A stretch of DNA of 60,378 nt from Acidovorax sp. (GCF_016783915.1 NZ_JADHVT010000012.1:1-60378); one strand, 5' to 3'. Shown: positions 8,339 to 17,372, counted from the stretch's first letter. The notes: generated by a model not told the origin, from the sequence alone. Numbers and translations: made by a program.

Positions 8339-8944
8339 GGCAGCACCCCGCCGCGCAGCCATCTCCCGCCCCATCGCGGCAAGGGCTGCGGGTGGCAGCA
8401 AAGCGGCAGCAGCAGGGTAGGCCACGCCTTCTTCGGCGGCGATGTGGTCGTCATACCGCATGGCAAAACGGTCCAGCGCGGCCTCGTCCTGGGGCTTGAA
8501 GCCGGTGGCGCTTTCGTCCAGCAACGCTTGCAGCACATCGCGGGCCGCTGCCCAGTCGGTGGTCATGGCCACGTGGTCGTGCTGCAAGCGTGTGACCAGC
8601 GCCCGGACCTCGGGCGTGGCCTGGGCGAGCAGCAGGGGGAACACATGCAGTTCTTCGTCCTGATGGTGCAGCGGCGCCGCGATGTCGAAATAACGCAGCA
8701 CATCCCGCGCGGCCTGGCGGGCATCGTGGTCCACGCCCTGCTTTCGCACATGCTCACGCAAGCGGCCCAGCAAATCCAGCGTGCGCTGCACGCGTTCGTG
8801 GCAGGCCTCCAGCATGGCAAAAGGCTGCTCAAAGCCCACGGCCGGTGCGCTGAAGCCGGGCAGATGACTTGGCGCAGCGGCAGATACGGATGCCGATACG
8901 GGTGCAGATGCGGATGCGGACGCGGGTACGGACGCGTGTGCCAT
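8336..8944 (-). CDS. Hemerythrin HHE-domain protein
   Basis: 202 residues. After a low-complexity Ser/Ala/Val N-terminus (residues 4-25), the protein carries a four-helix hemerythrin fold. Iron-ligand motifs are visible: CHERVQ in helix A, HHQDEELHVFPLL (HxxxE plus His) in helix B/C, HDHVAM, and DDHIAAEE. Such proteins bind a non-haem di-iron site and sense or store O2 or NO. With nitrate respiration genes nearby, a role in NO or oxygen handling is plausible but inferred. The final codons run into a dispersed repeat. Confidence 0.9.
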   Translation of the reverse strand: MAHASVPASASASAPVSASVSAAAPSHLPGFSAPAVGFEQPFAMLEACHERVQRTLDLLGRLREHVRKQGVDHDARQAARDVLRYFDIAAPLHHQDEELHVFPLLLAQATPEVRALVTRLQHDHVAMTTDWAAARDVLQALLDESATGFKPQDEAALDRFAMRYDDHIAAEEGVAYPAAAALLPPAALAAMGREMAARRGAA

Positions 8945-8952
8945 GGCAGGCC

Positions 8953-9366
8953 TCAGCCAAACCGCACAGGGTGACCCTGGCGGTCAAACGGAATGAACGC
9001 CCCATGCGCCCCACCCTTGATCGCATCCACCATGCGCTGCAAGGGCGCCTCGGCATCGGCGCTGGTGGGGGCCTGGTTCAGCGTGCCGGACATCGCCGCC
9101 GCAAACACGATCGCCCAGTCGTGACCCGGGGCGGTGAACTGGCGGGCCTCGCCCACCAGTGCGTCGAACGAAGCCAGTTCCTGCGGTGTCTTGTCCACAC
9201 ACATCAGCGGCACCAGGGCACCGCCCTGCCCGACTTCAAAGCGCGCGCGCTGCGCGGGGGTGGCATCGTCCGGCAGCTCTACCGCCGCAAACACAAACAA
9301 CAGGCGCTGCGGCTCCGGCTGCATGCGTGCGGCCTGCAGCAGATCGTCAAAACTGGAAATATCCAT
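8953..9366 (-). CDS. Small protein of the RNR neighbourhood, function unknown
   Basis: 137 residues from MDISSFDDLLQAARMQPEPQ. The pattern (RLLFVFAAVELPDD, GGALVPLMCVDKTPQELASF, WAIVFAAAMSG, HGAFIPFDRQG) belongs to a short family widespread in Comamonadaceae. From memory it is often labelled 'ribonucleotide reductase subunit alpha', probably because it sits near nrdJ; it has no RNR fold, so that name should not be trusted. No signal peptide or TM segment is seen. It lies 8 bp upstream of hemerythrin on the same strand, suggesting co-transcription. Confidence 0.75.
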   Translation of the reverse strand: MDISSFDDLLQAARMQPEPQRLLFVFAAVELPDDATPAQRARFEVGQGGALVPLMCVDKTPQELASFDALVGEARQFTAPGHDWAIVFAAAMSGTLNQAPTSADAEAPLQRMVDAIKGGAHGAFIPFDRQGHPVRFG

Positions 9367-9412
9367 GAAGAAGTCTCGCAATCCAAGAAAGGTAGGGGCT
9401 GAAGTACCGGCT

Positions 9413-10090
9413 TCAAAAACCGGGCACCACGCCCCGTTCGCTATCCAGCGTGCTCACATAGGCACCTGCCGCAGGGCGAGCGCGCGCCGCCTTGCGCGAC
9501 AACACGGTGCCAATGCTGATGAAACACAGGGCCTGCTCAGACGCCGCCAGCCGAAACAGGGCACGCAGGCTGGCCGCCTTCAGCGCCTTGCCGCTGGTCA
9601 GCGCCGAACCGTAGCCCTGCGCAGTGGCCATCAGCAGCATGTTCTGCACGGCACAGCCGGCAGAGACGGTGCGCTCGGCCAGATCAATCTCGGCGTCGCC
9701 CCGCTCGGCATCCACCACCGCCAACAGCAACACCGGGGAGCGGTACGCCTTCTCGCGTGCCTGCTCGGCCTGCTCGGGGGTGGCGGCAGAGTCGCGCTTC
9801 AGCAGGGCCTGCGCAAACACATCGGCCAGTGGCTGGCGCGCGGCCTGCGGCACGAGGATGAAGCGCCACGGAAGCAGCTGGCCGTGGTCTGGCGCGTGGG
9901 CTGCGGCCTGGAGGATCTGCGCCAGCTCGGCCGCGTTGGGGCCGGGCCCGCCCAGGCGCTTGGGCAGGATGGTCTGGCGCGACTGGATCAGCGCCGCCGC
10001 CAGCCCGGCCACATCGTCAGGCGCACTGGCCAGCGCCGCAGCCGGCCGCGCACGGGACGATGGGTTCAACGGCCAGGGGATGACAGACAT
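9413..10090 (-). CDS. Nitroreductase-family FMN-dependent oxidoreductase
   Basis: About 225 residues from MSVIPWPLN, preceded by AAGGATT. Nitroreductase-fold features are seen: the N-terminal IQSRQTILPKRL arginine segment that contacts FMN phosphate, AAHAPDHGQLLPWRF (equivalent to the family's APSxxNxQPW motif), SAGCAVQNMLLMATAQGYGS, and the C-terminal glycine-rich IGT. It resembles the YdjA-like branch. The expected activity is NAD(P)H-dependent reduction of nitro or quinone compounds in the cytosol. It follows nrdJ on the same strand by 60 bp. Confidence 0.88.
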   Translation of the reverse strand: MSVIPWPLNPSSRARPAAALASAPDDVAGLAAALIQSRQTILPKRLGGPGPNAAELAQILQAAAHAPDHGQLLPWRFILVPQAARQPLADVFAQALLKRDSAATPEQAEQAREKAYRSPVLLLAVVDAERGDAEIDLAERTVSAGCAVQNMLLMATAQGYGSALTSGKALKAASLRALFRLAASEQALCFISIGTVLSRKAARARPAAGAYVSTLDSERGVVPGF

Positions 10091-10149
10091 GGGGAATCCT
10101 TCCAATGCTTAACGTGTGCGCCGGAAAGGCCGGTGTTGAACCTGCCCGT

Positions 10150-12594
10150 TCATCCACAGCTCCCCAGGTGCCCACACTGCGTGCAGTAGTCGCAACCGTC
10201 CTTGCGGATGACCGCATGGGCCCCACACTCGCTGCACTTCTTGCCCGCCATGGCCTGTGGCACGGCCACGGGCGGTGGGGCGGGCTCGTCCAGCGGCAGT
10301 TGCTGCTGCATCGGGTCGGCCACGCGGCGCGCCAGGATGTTCTGGATGGCATAGGCCATGGCCGCCACTTCGGAGTCGTGCCACATGGGCACCAGCGTGC
10401 CATCGTCCTTGCGGTGCGTACCAAGGCGCACAGGCCCGCGGTCCCAGGCCACCTTGCGCATGTCAGACAGCGCCCTCTCCAGAAAGCCGCCCCGCGCCGC
10501 CAGCGACAACATGCGCATGCTGGACGTGATCCACTGCTGCGACTCGCCGCTCTGGCCCACCGGCATGAAGAACTCGATGGCGCGGTCGACCGTGCCGGTG
10601 CCCACGCCCGTGGGCACCGGCAGGAAGGAAACGATGAGGTACAGCGTCTTGTGACCTTCCTGCGTCCAGTATTCAAGCTTTTCCGCCACCGCCGAGAGGC
10701 CCCCTTGCGGACGGCTTTCGATCACGGTGCGCATGGGGTCCACCGGGGGTGCGGGTGGCGCCACAGGCGCAGCAGCGGGCGCGGGCGCAGGTACCGCATG
10801 GGTTTCGAGCACCGAACCCAGAATGCTGTTGGGCCGGTAGGTGGCCAGACCCTTGAGCTTGGCGCGCCAGGCCTGGAGGTACAGGTCCTTGAATCCTTCG
10901 TAGGGGTAGTCAGCGGGAATGTTGACGGTCTTGGAGATGGCCGTGTCCACAAACGGCTGCACGGCCTCCATCATGGCGATGTGGCCTTCGGCGGGCATGG
11001 CGAGGGCAGAGACGAAATAGTCCGGCAACGCCTGTACATCCCCGCCCAGCTCGCGGTACACGCGCCAGGCGTGGTCCTCCACCGCGTACTCGGTGGTGCT
11101 GCCATCAGACTCGCGCTTCTTGCGCTTGTACATCCACGAAAACGGCGGCTCGATGCCGTTGGAGGCGTTGTCGGCAAACGCCAGGCTCACCGTGCCCGTG
11201 GGGGCGATGGACAGCAGGTGGCTGTTGCGAATGCCGTGCTCATGGATCAACGCCTTGAGCGATTCGGGCAACCGGCTCGCAAAGGTGCCCTGCGCCAGGT
11301 ACCCCCGCGCGTCAAACTTCGGGAACGCCCCTTTCTCGCGCGCCAGCTCCACTGACGCCGCATAGGCCGCATCGCGCATGGATTCGGCAATGCGGGCGGC
11401 CATGGTGCGCCCCTCGGGCAGGTCATAGCGCAGGCACAGCATGGCCAGCGTGTTGCCCATGCCCGTAAAGCCCACACCGATGCGGCGCTTGGCCATGGCC
11501 TCGTCGCGCTGCTGCGGCAGCGGCCAGTAGGTCACATCCAGCACGTTGTCGAGCGCGCGCACCTGCAGTGCCACGGCGCTGGTAAAGGCATCAAAGTCAA
11601 ACGCGGCCACACCGCCGAACCCGAACGGATGACGTACGAAGCGCGTGAGGATGATGGGCCCCAGGTCACAGCAGCCGTAGGAGGGAAGTGGCTGCTCACC
11701 GCATGGGTTCGTCGCCGCGATCTCCTCGCAGTAGTGCAGGTTGTTGTCTTCGTTGATGCGGCCCAGAAACAGGATGCCAGGCTCGGCAAAGTCGTAGGCC
11801 GATTGCATGATCGTGTCCCACAGCTCGCGCGCGGGCACGGTGGCATACACCCACAGGCCATCGGCACGCTGGCGGGCGCCCTGTGCCAGCAGGGCGGCAC
11901 CGGGGCGGGCCTTGTGCACCAGCTCCCACGGCGCGTTGTTCTGCACCGCGTGGATGAATTCGTCTGACACACCCACCGACACGTTGAAGTTGTTCCAGCG
12001 GCCTGGCGTGCGCTTGGCGGTGATGAACTCGTGCACATCGGGGTGGTCGATGCGCAACACGCCCATCTGGGCGCCGCGGCGCGCGCCAGCGCTCTCCACG
12101 GTGGAGCAGGACTGGTCGAACACGTTCATGTAGCTGCACGGCCCCGACGCCATCGAGGCCGTGGCCTTGACCTGCGCGCCCTTGGGCCGGATGCGGGAGA
12201 AGTCATAGCCTACCCCCCCACCACGGCGCATGGTCTCTGCGGCCTCGCGCAATGCCTCGTAAATGCCAGGAAAGCCCTCGTCGTCCACGCCTTGGATGCA
12301 GTCACCCACGGGCTGCACGAAGCAGTTGATGAGTGTGGCCTGGATGTCCGTGCCCGCTGCGCTCATGATGCGGCCAGCGCCGATGGCGCCTGCCTTCAGG
12401 TTGGCCAGGAACAGGGCTTCGTATTTGTCGCGAAGCTCTGGTTTTTCGACCGAGGCCAGGGCCCGCGCCACGCGCTGGTACAGCTCGTCGGCAGTGGTTT
12501 CGCCAGGTTTGAGGTATTTCTCCCGCAGCACATCCAGGCTGATGGGCTGCAGGGAAGAGATGAGGCTGAGAGGGGGCTGGGGTTCGCGTTTCAT
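10150..12594 (-). CDS. nrdJ: Adenosylcobalamin-dependent (class II) ribonucleoside-diphosphate reductase
   Basis: 814 residues of a class II ribonucleotide reductase, which makes deoxyribonucleotides using coenzyme B12 and needs no oxygen. Visible landmarks are LINCFVQPVGDC (substrate-site cysteine), RRGGGVGYDFSRIRP, NPCGEQPLPSYGCCDLG (the NxCxE radical/catalytic motif), and SIAPTGTVSLAFADNASNGIEP. A C-terminal domain follows the Pro/Ala linker. The last 30 residues contain two CxxC pairs (CSECG and CTQCG), the zinc-ribbon tail that relays reducing equivalents. Its position next to nitrate respiration genes fits anaerobic dNTP supply. No cobalamin riboswitch is evident in the 99-bp upstream gap. 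Confidence 0.95.
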   Translation of the reverse strand: MKREPQPPLSLISSLQPISLDVLREKYLKPGETTADELYQRVARALASVEKPELRDKYEALFLANLKAGAIGAGRIMSAAGTDIQATLINCFVQPVGDCIQGVDDEGFPGIYEALREAAETMRRGGGVGYDFSRIRPKGAQVKATASMASGPCSYMNVFDQSCSTVESAGARRGAQMGVLRIDHPDVHEFITAKRTPGRWNNFNVSVGVSDEFIHAVQNNAPWELVHKARPGAALLAQGARQRADGLWVYATVPARELWDTIMQSAYDFAEPGILFLGRINEDNNLHYCEEIAATNPCGEQPLPSYGCCDLGPIILTRFVRHPFGFGGVAAFDFDAFTSAVALQVRALDNVLDVTYWPLPQQRDEAMAKRRIGVGFTGMGNTLAMLCLRYDLPEGRTMAARIAESMRDAAYAASVELAREKGAFPKFDARGYLAQGTFASRLPESLKALIHEHGIRNSHLLSIAPTGTVSLAFADNASNGIEPPFSWMYKRKKRESDGSTTEYAVEDHAWRVYRELGGDVQALPDYFVSALAMPAEGHIAMMEAVQPFVDTAISKTVNIPADYPYEGFKDLYLQAWRAKLKGLATYRPNSILGSVLETHAVPAPAPAAAPVAPPAPPVDPMRTVIESRPQGGLSAVAEKLEYWTQEGHKTLYLIVSFLPVPTGVGTGTVDRAIEFFMPVGQSGESQQWITSSMRMLSLAARGGFLERALSDMRKVAWDRGPVRLGTHRKDDGTLVPMWHDSEVAAMAYAIQNILARRVADPMQQQLPLDEPAPPPVAVPQAMAGKKCSECGAHAVIRKDGCDYCTQCGHLGSCG

Positions 12595-12693
12595 GGGGCC
12601 GATGATTTGGGTTTCACACTGAAACGGGGTTGCGTTCCATCAAGGAGCGCTCATTCCACTCCGAATGCCGACGCATGGCAAGCAGCTGACTGC

Positions 12694-13371
12694 TCACTCG
12701 TCCACCAGCACCTGCCCATCGTGCTCCACGTAGGGCTGGTAGGGGCCGGTGCCGCTGTGGTCCGACTGCGACGCGGGCACAAATCCACCGGTCTGGACGT
12801 CGAACACATGCACTTCGCCGTCCTCGATCACATAGTGCCAACCGTGCAGGCTGATCTGGCCCGACTGCACCCGGCTGCGCACCATGGGGTACTCCATGAG
12901 GCGCTCCAACTGCAGCACCACCGCGCGCTGTTCAGTGCGGCGCAATACCTCGGGGCCTGGCTGCATGGGCAACAGGGCCTCGCGCCCCAGGTCCAGCCAG
13001 CGGTTGAGGTTGGGAGCCTCGGGCGACACCTCACCATACATCGCCTTGATGGCCCCACAGTGACTGTGGCCGCACACCACGATGCGGCGCACCTGCAGGT
13101 TGAGCACCGCAAACTCGATGGCCGCCGTGGTGCCATGGTGGCCATGCGACCCGTCGTACGGTGGGATGAACGCCCCCACATTGCGCACCAGAAACAACTC
13201 GCCCGGCCCCGCACCTGTCAGCAGGTAGGGCACCAGGCGGGAGTCGGAACACCCGATGAACAAGGTGGTGGGATGCTGCCCTTCGTCCACCAGCGCCTGG
13301 AACTGCTGGCGGTACTGGGGGAAAGCGTCGTCATGAAAGCGGCGCAAGCGGTCCAGCAACTCGTCGGGCAT
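12694..13371 (-). CDS. Beta-class carbonic anhydrase
   Basis: 225 residues from MPDELLDRLRRFHDDAF. The zinc-ligand and catalytic motifs of beta-carbonic anhydrases are complete: GCSDSRLVP (Cys, Asp-Arg dyad) near residue 40, and CGHSHCGAIKAM (His and Cys ligands) near residue 100. It interconverts CO2 and bicarbonate in the cytosol. It starts 37 bp after the parvulin gene and on the same strand as the nar operon, so it may be read with it. An in-frame ATG 12 codons upstream (13407) is less likely because those residues are not conserved-looking. Confidence 0.92.
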   Translation of the reverse strand: MPDELLDRLRRFHDDAFPQYRQQFQALVDEGQHPTTLFIGCSDSRLVPYLLTGAGPGELFLVRNVGAFIPPYDGSHGHHGTTAAIEFAVLNLQVRRIVVCGHSHCGAIKAMYGEVSPEAPNLNRWLDLGREALLPMQPGPEVLRRTEQRAVVLQLERLMEYPMVRSRVQSGQISLHGWHYVIEDGEVHVFDVQTGGFVPASQSDHSGTGPYQPYVEHDGQVLVDE

Positions 13372-13407
13372 GGGCAGGCAATCGGGTAAAGGTGGTGGGC
13401 GGAGCAA

Positions 13408-14352
13408 CTACTGTACGAGTGGTGTGTCGGCCGCGTCCAGCGCCACCCCTTCGACCACGGCGGCGCCCGCCAGCAGCTGCAGGTACTGGCGCAGCGCGTT
13501 CACCCAGGCCTGCTGGCGCAGGGTGAGCGCGATGGCTTGGCGCACGTCCTCGAACGAGGGCTGTTGCCCCGGGTCGCGGGCCACCACCTCCACCACATGC
13601 AGGCCGAAGCGGCTGTGCACCAGGCGCGCCAGCACGCCGATCTCGGCGCTGCCAAACACCTCGCGCGCGAACTCGGGAGCACAGTCGGCGCGGGTCAGCC
13701 AGCCCAGGTCACCGCCTTGCTGGCCACTGGGGCAGTTGGACCACTGGGCGGCGGCCTTGGCGAACTGGGCGCCGCCATCGTCGGCGCAGCGCAATTCAAT
13801 GAGCAAGGCCTCGGCCCGCAGGCGCAGCTGTTTCACGTCAACGCCTGGCGTCACCGCAAACAGCACATGGCGCAGTTGCGCGCGCTCACCTTGGGCATGG
13901 GCTGCGGGGTGGGCCTCGTGGTATCGGCGGCAGGCCTCCTCCGACGGATCGGGAATGGGCAGCTCAGTGTCCAGCAGTTGCTCGATGGCGTTGGAAGCCT
14001 CTGTGCTGATGGCGCCCTGGACACCCGGCACATCGTCTGCCGACAGCAGCCCCGCCTGCTGGGCGGCCTGGCGCAGCAGCTCGGTGCAAGCGCGTTGGCG
14101 CAGTGCCTCTTCGTCCAGCCGCTCGTGCGGGGCATTGAGTGCCACGCCGTTGATGCGTGCGATTGCCGCCACCGCCCCGCCCATTGCGCCCGCCACGGGT
14201 GTCGGGGGGGCTTGCAGGGGCACATCGGCCATGGTTGCAGCCAGGGCCTCGTAGGCGGCAGCCTGCGTGGGGGTCAGCGTGCTGGCAGGGGCTGCCGCAA
14301 CAGTGCTGTCGGTGGAGCCGCATCCGCAGCTCCCGGTTCCACATCCGCTCAT
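13408..14352 (-). CDS. Parvulin-type peptidyl-prolyl isomerase of the nar operon (NifM-like)
   Basis: 314 residues, no signal peptide. The N-terminus is cysteine-rich (MSGCGTGSCGCGS: Cys4, 9, 11). A helical region follows to about residue 170, then a PpiC/parvulin domain (HVLFAVTPGVDVKQLR; QWSNCPSGQQGGDLGWL; FGLHVVEVVARDPG). Cytoplasmic parvulins of this kind occur at the end of many nar operons and resemble NifM, which matures the nitrogenase Fe protein. By analogy it probably helps fold or mature NarG/NarH before membrane docking. It is 27 bp downstream of narI. The role is inferred from context. Confidence 0.85.
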   Translation of the reverse strand: MSGCGTGSCGCGSTDSTVAAAPASTLTPTQAAAYEALAATMADVPLQAPPTPVAGAMGGAVAAIARINGVALNAPHERLDEEALRQRACTELLRQAAQQAGLLSADDVPGVQGAISTEASNAIEQLLDTELPIPDPSEEACRRYHEAHPAAHAQGERAQLRHVLFAVTPGVDVKQLRLRAEALLIELRCADDGGAQFAKAAAQWSNCPSGQQGGDLGWLTRADCAPEFAREVFGSAEIGVLARLVHSRFGLHVVEVVARDPGQQPSFEDVRQAIALTLRQQAWVNALRQYLQLLAGAAVVEGVALDAADTPLVQ

Positions 14353-14379
14353 GGTGTGCTCCTTGATAGTCGGTGTATT

Positions 14380-15111
14380 TCAGGCGCGGCGGTCTTGCGA
14401 CTGCATGTGGCCTGGGGGCAGATTCAGGCGGCGCGCACGCACCACCTGGTAGGGACGCAGCACATAGGCCAGCGTGCCAAAGCCGCTCCACACATGCACT
14501 AGGCGGGTGAACGGGAAGACCAGGAAAATCGTCATGCCGAGGAACATGTGGGCCTTGAAGATCCAGCCCGCCTCGGCCAGCAGCTCCACCCCGCCGCTGC
14601 GGAAGGTCACCACGCGCTGCCCCCACTCGGCCAGTTTCATCATCATGGAGCCATCCAGATGCTGCGCCGACATGGGAATGGTCGCCAGGCCCAGCGCCAG
14701 TTGCATCCACAGCAGCACGAGGATCAAGATGTCGCTGGTCTTGGACGTGGCGCGGATGCGCGCGTCCGACAGGCGGCGGTGCAGCAGGATGGACAGGCCG
14801 ATGAAGCCCAGCACGCCAGCGAAGCCGCCCGTCACCATGGCCATGATCTGCTTGGCCCCCGCACTGATGAAGTGCTCGTACAAGAAGTGGGGCGTGAGCA
14901 TACCGACCGTGTGGCCAAAGAACAGGAACAAAACGCCGATGTGAAACAGGTTGCTGCCCCAGCGCAGGCTGCCGGTGCGCAGCAGCTGCGATGAATCACT
15001 CTTCCAGGTGTACTGGTCACGGTCAAACCGCACCCAGCTGCCAATGAAGAAAACGGCCAGGCAAATATAGGGATAGATGCCAAACAACAGGGTGTCAAGC
15101 CAGGCGGTCAT
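14380..15111 (-). CDS. narI: Respiratory nitrate reductase gamma subunit (cytochrome b)
   Basis: 243 residues with five predicted transmembrane helices, starting LDTLLFGIYPYICLAVFFIG. Histidines that bind the two b-type haems are in place (HIGVLFLFFGHTVGML; HMFLGMTIFLVFPFTRLVHV). It anchors NarGH to the inner membrane and passes electrons from quinol to NarH. The start ATG overlaps the narJ stop by four bases (ATGA), indicating translational coupling. Confidence 0.95.
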   Translation of the reverse strand: MTAWLDTLLFGIYPYICLAVFFIGSWVRFDRDQYTWKSDSSQLLRTGSLRWGSNLFHIGVLFLFFGHTVGMLTPHFLYEHFISAGAKQIMAMVTGGFAGVLGFIGLSILLHRRLSDARIRATSKTSDILILVLLWMQLALGLATIPMSAQHLDGSMMMKLAEWGQRVVTFRSGGVELLAEAGWIFKAHMFLGMTIFLVFPFTRLVHVWSGFGTLAYVLRPYQVVRARRLNLPPGHMQSQDRRA

Positions 15112-15809
15112 GCTGAGACTCCTTCGGGTGCCCGCTCGGCGCGGGGGGTACGAACAAAATGCAGAGGCTGCGGTTGGTCGGGCTTGGACTGGCCCTGGGT
15201 GCTGCAACCGCCAAACGCTTCGGGCTCAGCCCAGACTTCATCCATGGGTGGCTCGGGAGTGAGCGCCACGGACTGCACGCGCTGGCCCGACACTTCGAGC
15301 ACGGCGGCGATCACGCTGGCATAGGGGCTGTTGCGCGCGACCAATGCGCTGAACAAGGCATTCAGGATGTGGGCCATTTCGCCCAGGAACTCCCTGGCCA
15401 CTTCGGGCGGCTGGGTGGAGGCGAACTCCAGCACCACGGGCAGGTGGTCGGGCAGCTCCTCCGCCTGAAACTGCAGGCCGGCCTTTTCGTAGGTCTGCAG
15501 CAGGTCGATGAGCGCCGGGCCCCGGTCGCGCGAGTCGCCGTGCACATGCTCGAACAGGTGCAAAGAAGTCTGGCGGCCGCGATCGAAGTTGTCCACGTAG
15601 CGGGCTTCGGCTTCGAGCGGGTCGAGTGCAGCCAGGTGCTCGCACACCGCGTTCAGCTCCTCCATGCGCTCGGCCGTCAGGGCTTGCTCGGTCTGCAGCG
15701 CATCGATGAGCTGCGGCATCACGCTGCGCAATTGCGCATCGGGGTAGCTCAGCAGGTAGCCCAGGGCGCGCAGGGTCAGGCGCACGGAGGTCGGGTTCTT
15801 CTTGAACAT
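15108..15809 (-). CDS. narJ: Nitrate reductase molybdenum cofactor assembly chaperone
   Basis: 233 residues in the TorD/NarJ all-helical family: ALGYLLSYPDAQLRSVMPQL at the start, YVDNFDRGRQTSLHLFEHVH (the family's conserved core), and LPDHLPVVLEFAS. NarJ binds apo-NarG, allows insertion of the Mo-bisMGD cofactor and Fe-S centre, and prevents premature membrane targeting. The start was set at MFKKNPTSVRL with GGAAGG upstream. It lies between narH and narI in the standard order and overlaps narI by 4 bp. Confidence 0.94.
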   Translation of the reverse strand: MFKKNPTSVRLTLRALGYLLSYPDAQLRSVMPQLIDALQTEQALTAERMEELNAVCEHLAALDPLEAEARYVDNFDRGRQTSLHLFEHVHGDSRDRGPALIDLLQTYEKAGLQFQAEELPDHLPVVLEFASTQPPEVAREFLGEMAHILNALFSALVARNSPYASVIAAVLEVSGQRVQSVALTPEPPMDEVWAEPEAFGGCSTQGQSKPDQPQPLHFVRTPRAERAPEGVSA

Positions 15810-15831
15810 GGTGATTCCTTCCTGTGTGCGA

Positions 15832-17355
15832 TCAGACCGTGGCCTTGATCGGGATCGTGCGGGGCTTCTTGCCGCCGAACATGCTGGTCTCAGTGGCGCC
15901 ATCGGAGCAACCGTTGCCAAACGAGAAGCCGCAACCACCCCGGATGTCAAACGCGTTCTCGGCGTACTCGCGATGGGCTGACGGAATGACGAAGCGGTCC
16001 TCGTAGTTGGCAATCGCCATCACGTGGTACATCTCTTCGACCTCGGCCATCGACAGGCCCGCCTGCTTGAGCACCGACAGGTTCTGGCGCTGCTCCACAT
16101 GCTTGTCTCGCTGGTAGGTGCGCATGGCCAGCATGCGTTCCAGCGCCCGCACCACGGGGCCGGTGTCACCAGCGGTCAGCAGGTTGGCGAGGTACTGCAC
16201 AGGAATGCGCAGTTGCGACACGTCCGGGATCTCGCCATTCACACCCACATGGCCGGCATTGGCGGCCGCCGTGATGGGCGACAGCGGTGGCACATACCAG
16301 ACCATGGGCAGCGTGCGGTACTCGGGGTGCAGCGGCAGGGCCACCTTCCAATCCACCGCCATCTTGTAGACGGGGCTGTTGCGGGCGGCGTCCATCCAGC
16401 TGTCCGGGATACCGTCGATGCGGGCCTGCTTGATGACGTCGGGGTCGTTCGGGTTCAGGAAGATGTCGAGCTGCGCCTGGTACAGGTCGCGGTCGCGCTC
16501 CACGCTGGCGGCTTCCTGGATGCGGTCTGCGTCATACAGCAGCACGCCCAGGTAGCGGATGCGGCCCACGCAGGTTTCCGAGCACACGGTCGGCTGGCCC
16601 GCTTCGATGCGGGGGTAGCAGAAGATGCACTTCTCGGCCTTGCCCGATTGCCAGTTGTAATAAATCTTCTTGTAGGGGCAGCCTGAGACGCACATGCGCC
16701 AGCCGCGGCATTTGTCCTGGTCGATCAGCACGATGCCGTCTTCCTCGCGCTTGTAGATCGAGCCGCTAGGGCACGATGCCACGCACGCCGGGTTCAAGCA
16801 GTGCTCGCACAGGCGGGGCAGGTACATCATGAAGGTGTTTTCGAACTGGCCGTAGATGTCCTTTTGCACATCGTCGAAGTTCTTGTCCTTGCTGCGCTTG
16901 CTGAACTCACCGCCCAGGATTTCTTCCCAGTTCGGGCCCCACTCGATCTTCTCCATGCGCTTGCCGGTGATCAGGCTGCGCGGGCGGGCCGTAGGTGCGG
17001 CCTTGCTTTCAGGCGCCGACTGCAGGTGGTCGTAGTCGAACGTGAAGGGCTCGTAGTAGTCGTCGATCTGCGGCAGGTTGGGGTTGGCGAAGATGCGCAG
17101 GAGCAGCTTCCACTTACCGCCCTGGCGGGGGGCGATGGAGCCGTCAGGGCTTCGCACCCAGCCGCCGTTCCACTTGTCCTGGTTTTCCCATTCCTTGGGG
17201 TAGCCGATGCCTGGCTTGGTTTCGACGTTGTTGAACCAGGCGTATTCCACCCCGGGGCGGCTGGTCCAGACGTTCTTGCAGGTGACGGAACAGGTGTGGC
17301 AACCAATGCACTTGTCCAGGTTCAGCACCATGCCGATTTGTGCGCGAATTTTCAT
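15832..17355 (-). CDS. narH: Respiratory nitrate reductase beta subunit (Fe-S electron transfer)
   Basis: 507 residues. Four ferredoxin-type cysteine clusters are visible: CIGCHTCSVTC near the start, CEHCLNPACVASCP, CRGWRMCVSGCP, and CIFCYPRI with CSETC. The tryptophan in CRGW replaces a cysteine, the known signature of the [3Fe-4S] centre in NarH, so the subunit should hold three [4Fe-4S] and one [3Fe-4S] cluster. It transfers electrons from NarI haems to NarG on the cytoplasmic face. It begins 17 bp after narG stops. Confidence 0.97.
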   Translation of the reverse strand: MKIRAQIGMVLNLDKCIGCHTCSVTCKNVWTSRPGVEYAWFNNVETKPGIGYPKEWENQDKWNGGWVRSPDGSIAPRQGGKWKLLLRIFANPNLPQIDDYYEPFTFDYDHLQSAPESKAAPTARPRSLITGKRMEKIEWGPNWEEILGGEFSKRSKDKNFDDVQKDIYGQFENTFMMYLPRLCEHCLNPACVASCPSGSIYKREEDGIVLIDQDKCRGWRMCVSGCPYKKIYYNWQSGKAEKCIFCYPRIEAGQPTVCSETCVGRIRYLGVLLYDADRIQEAASVERDRDLYQAQLDIFLNPNDPDVIKQARIDGIPDSWMDAARNSPVYKMAVDWKVALPLHPEYRTLPMVWYVPPLSPITAAANAGHVGVNGEIPDVSQLRIPVQYLANLLTAGDTGPVVRALERMLAMRTYQRDKHVEQRQNLSVLKQAGLSMAEVEEMYHVMAIANYEDRFVIPSAHREYAENAFDIRGGCGFSFGNGCSDGATETSMFGGKKPRTIPIKATV

Positions 17356-17372
17356 CGTGTTTCTCCTTGGCT

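Noticed and set aside
12595-12693. Possible cobalamin riboswitch before nrdJ
   Set aside because: Only 99 bp and no B12-box-like sequence was seen.
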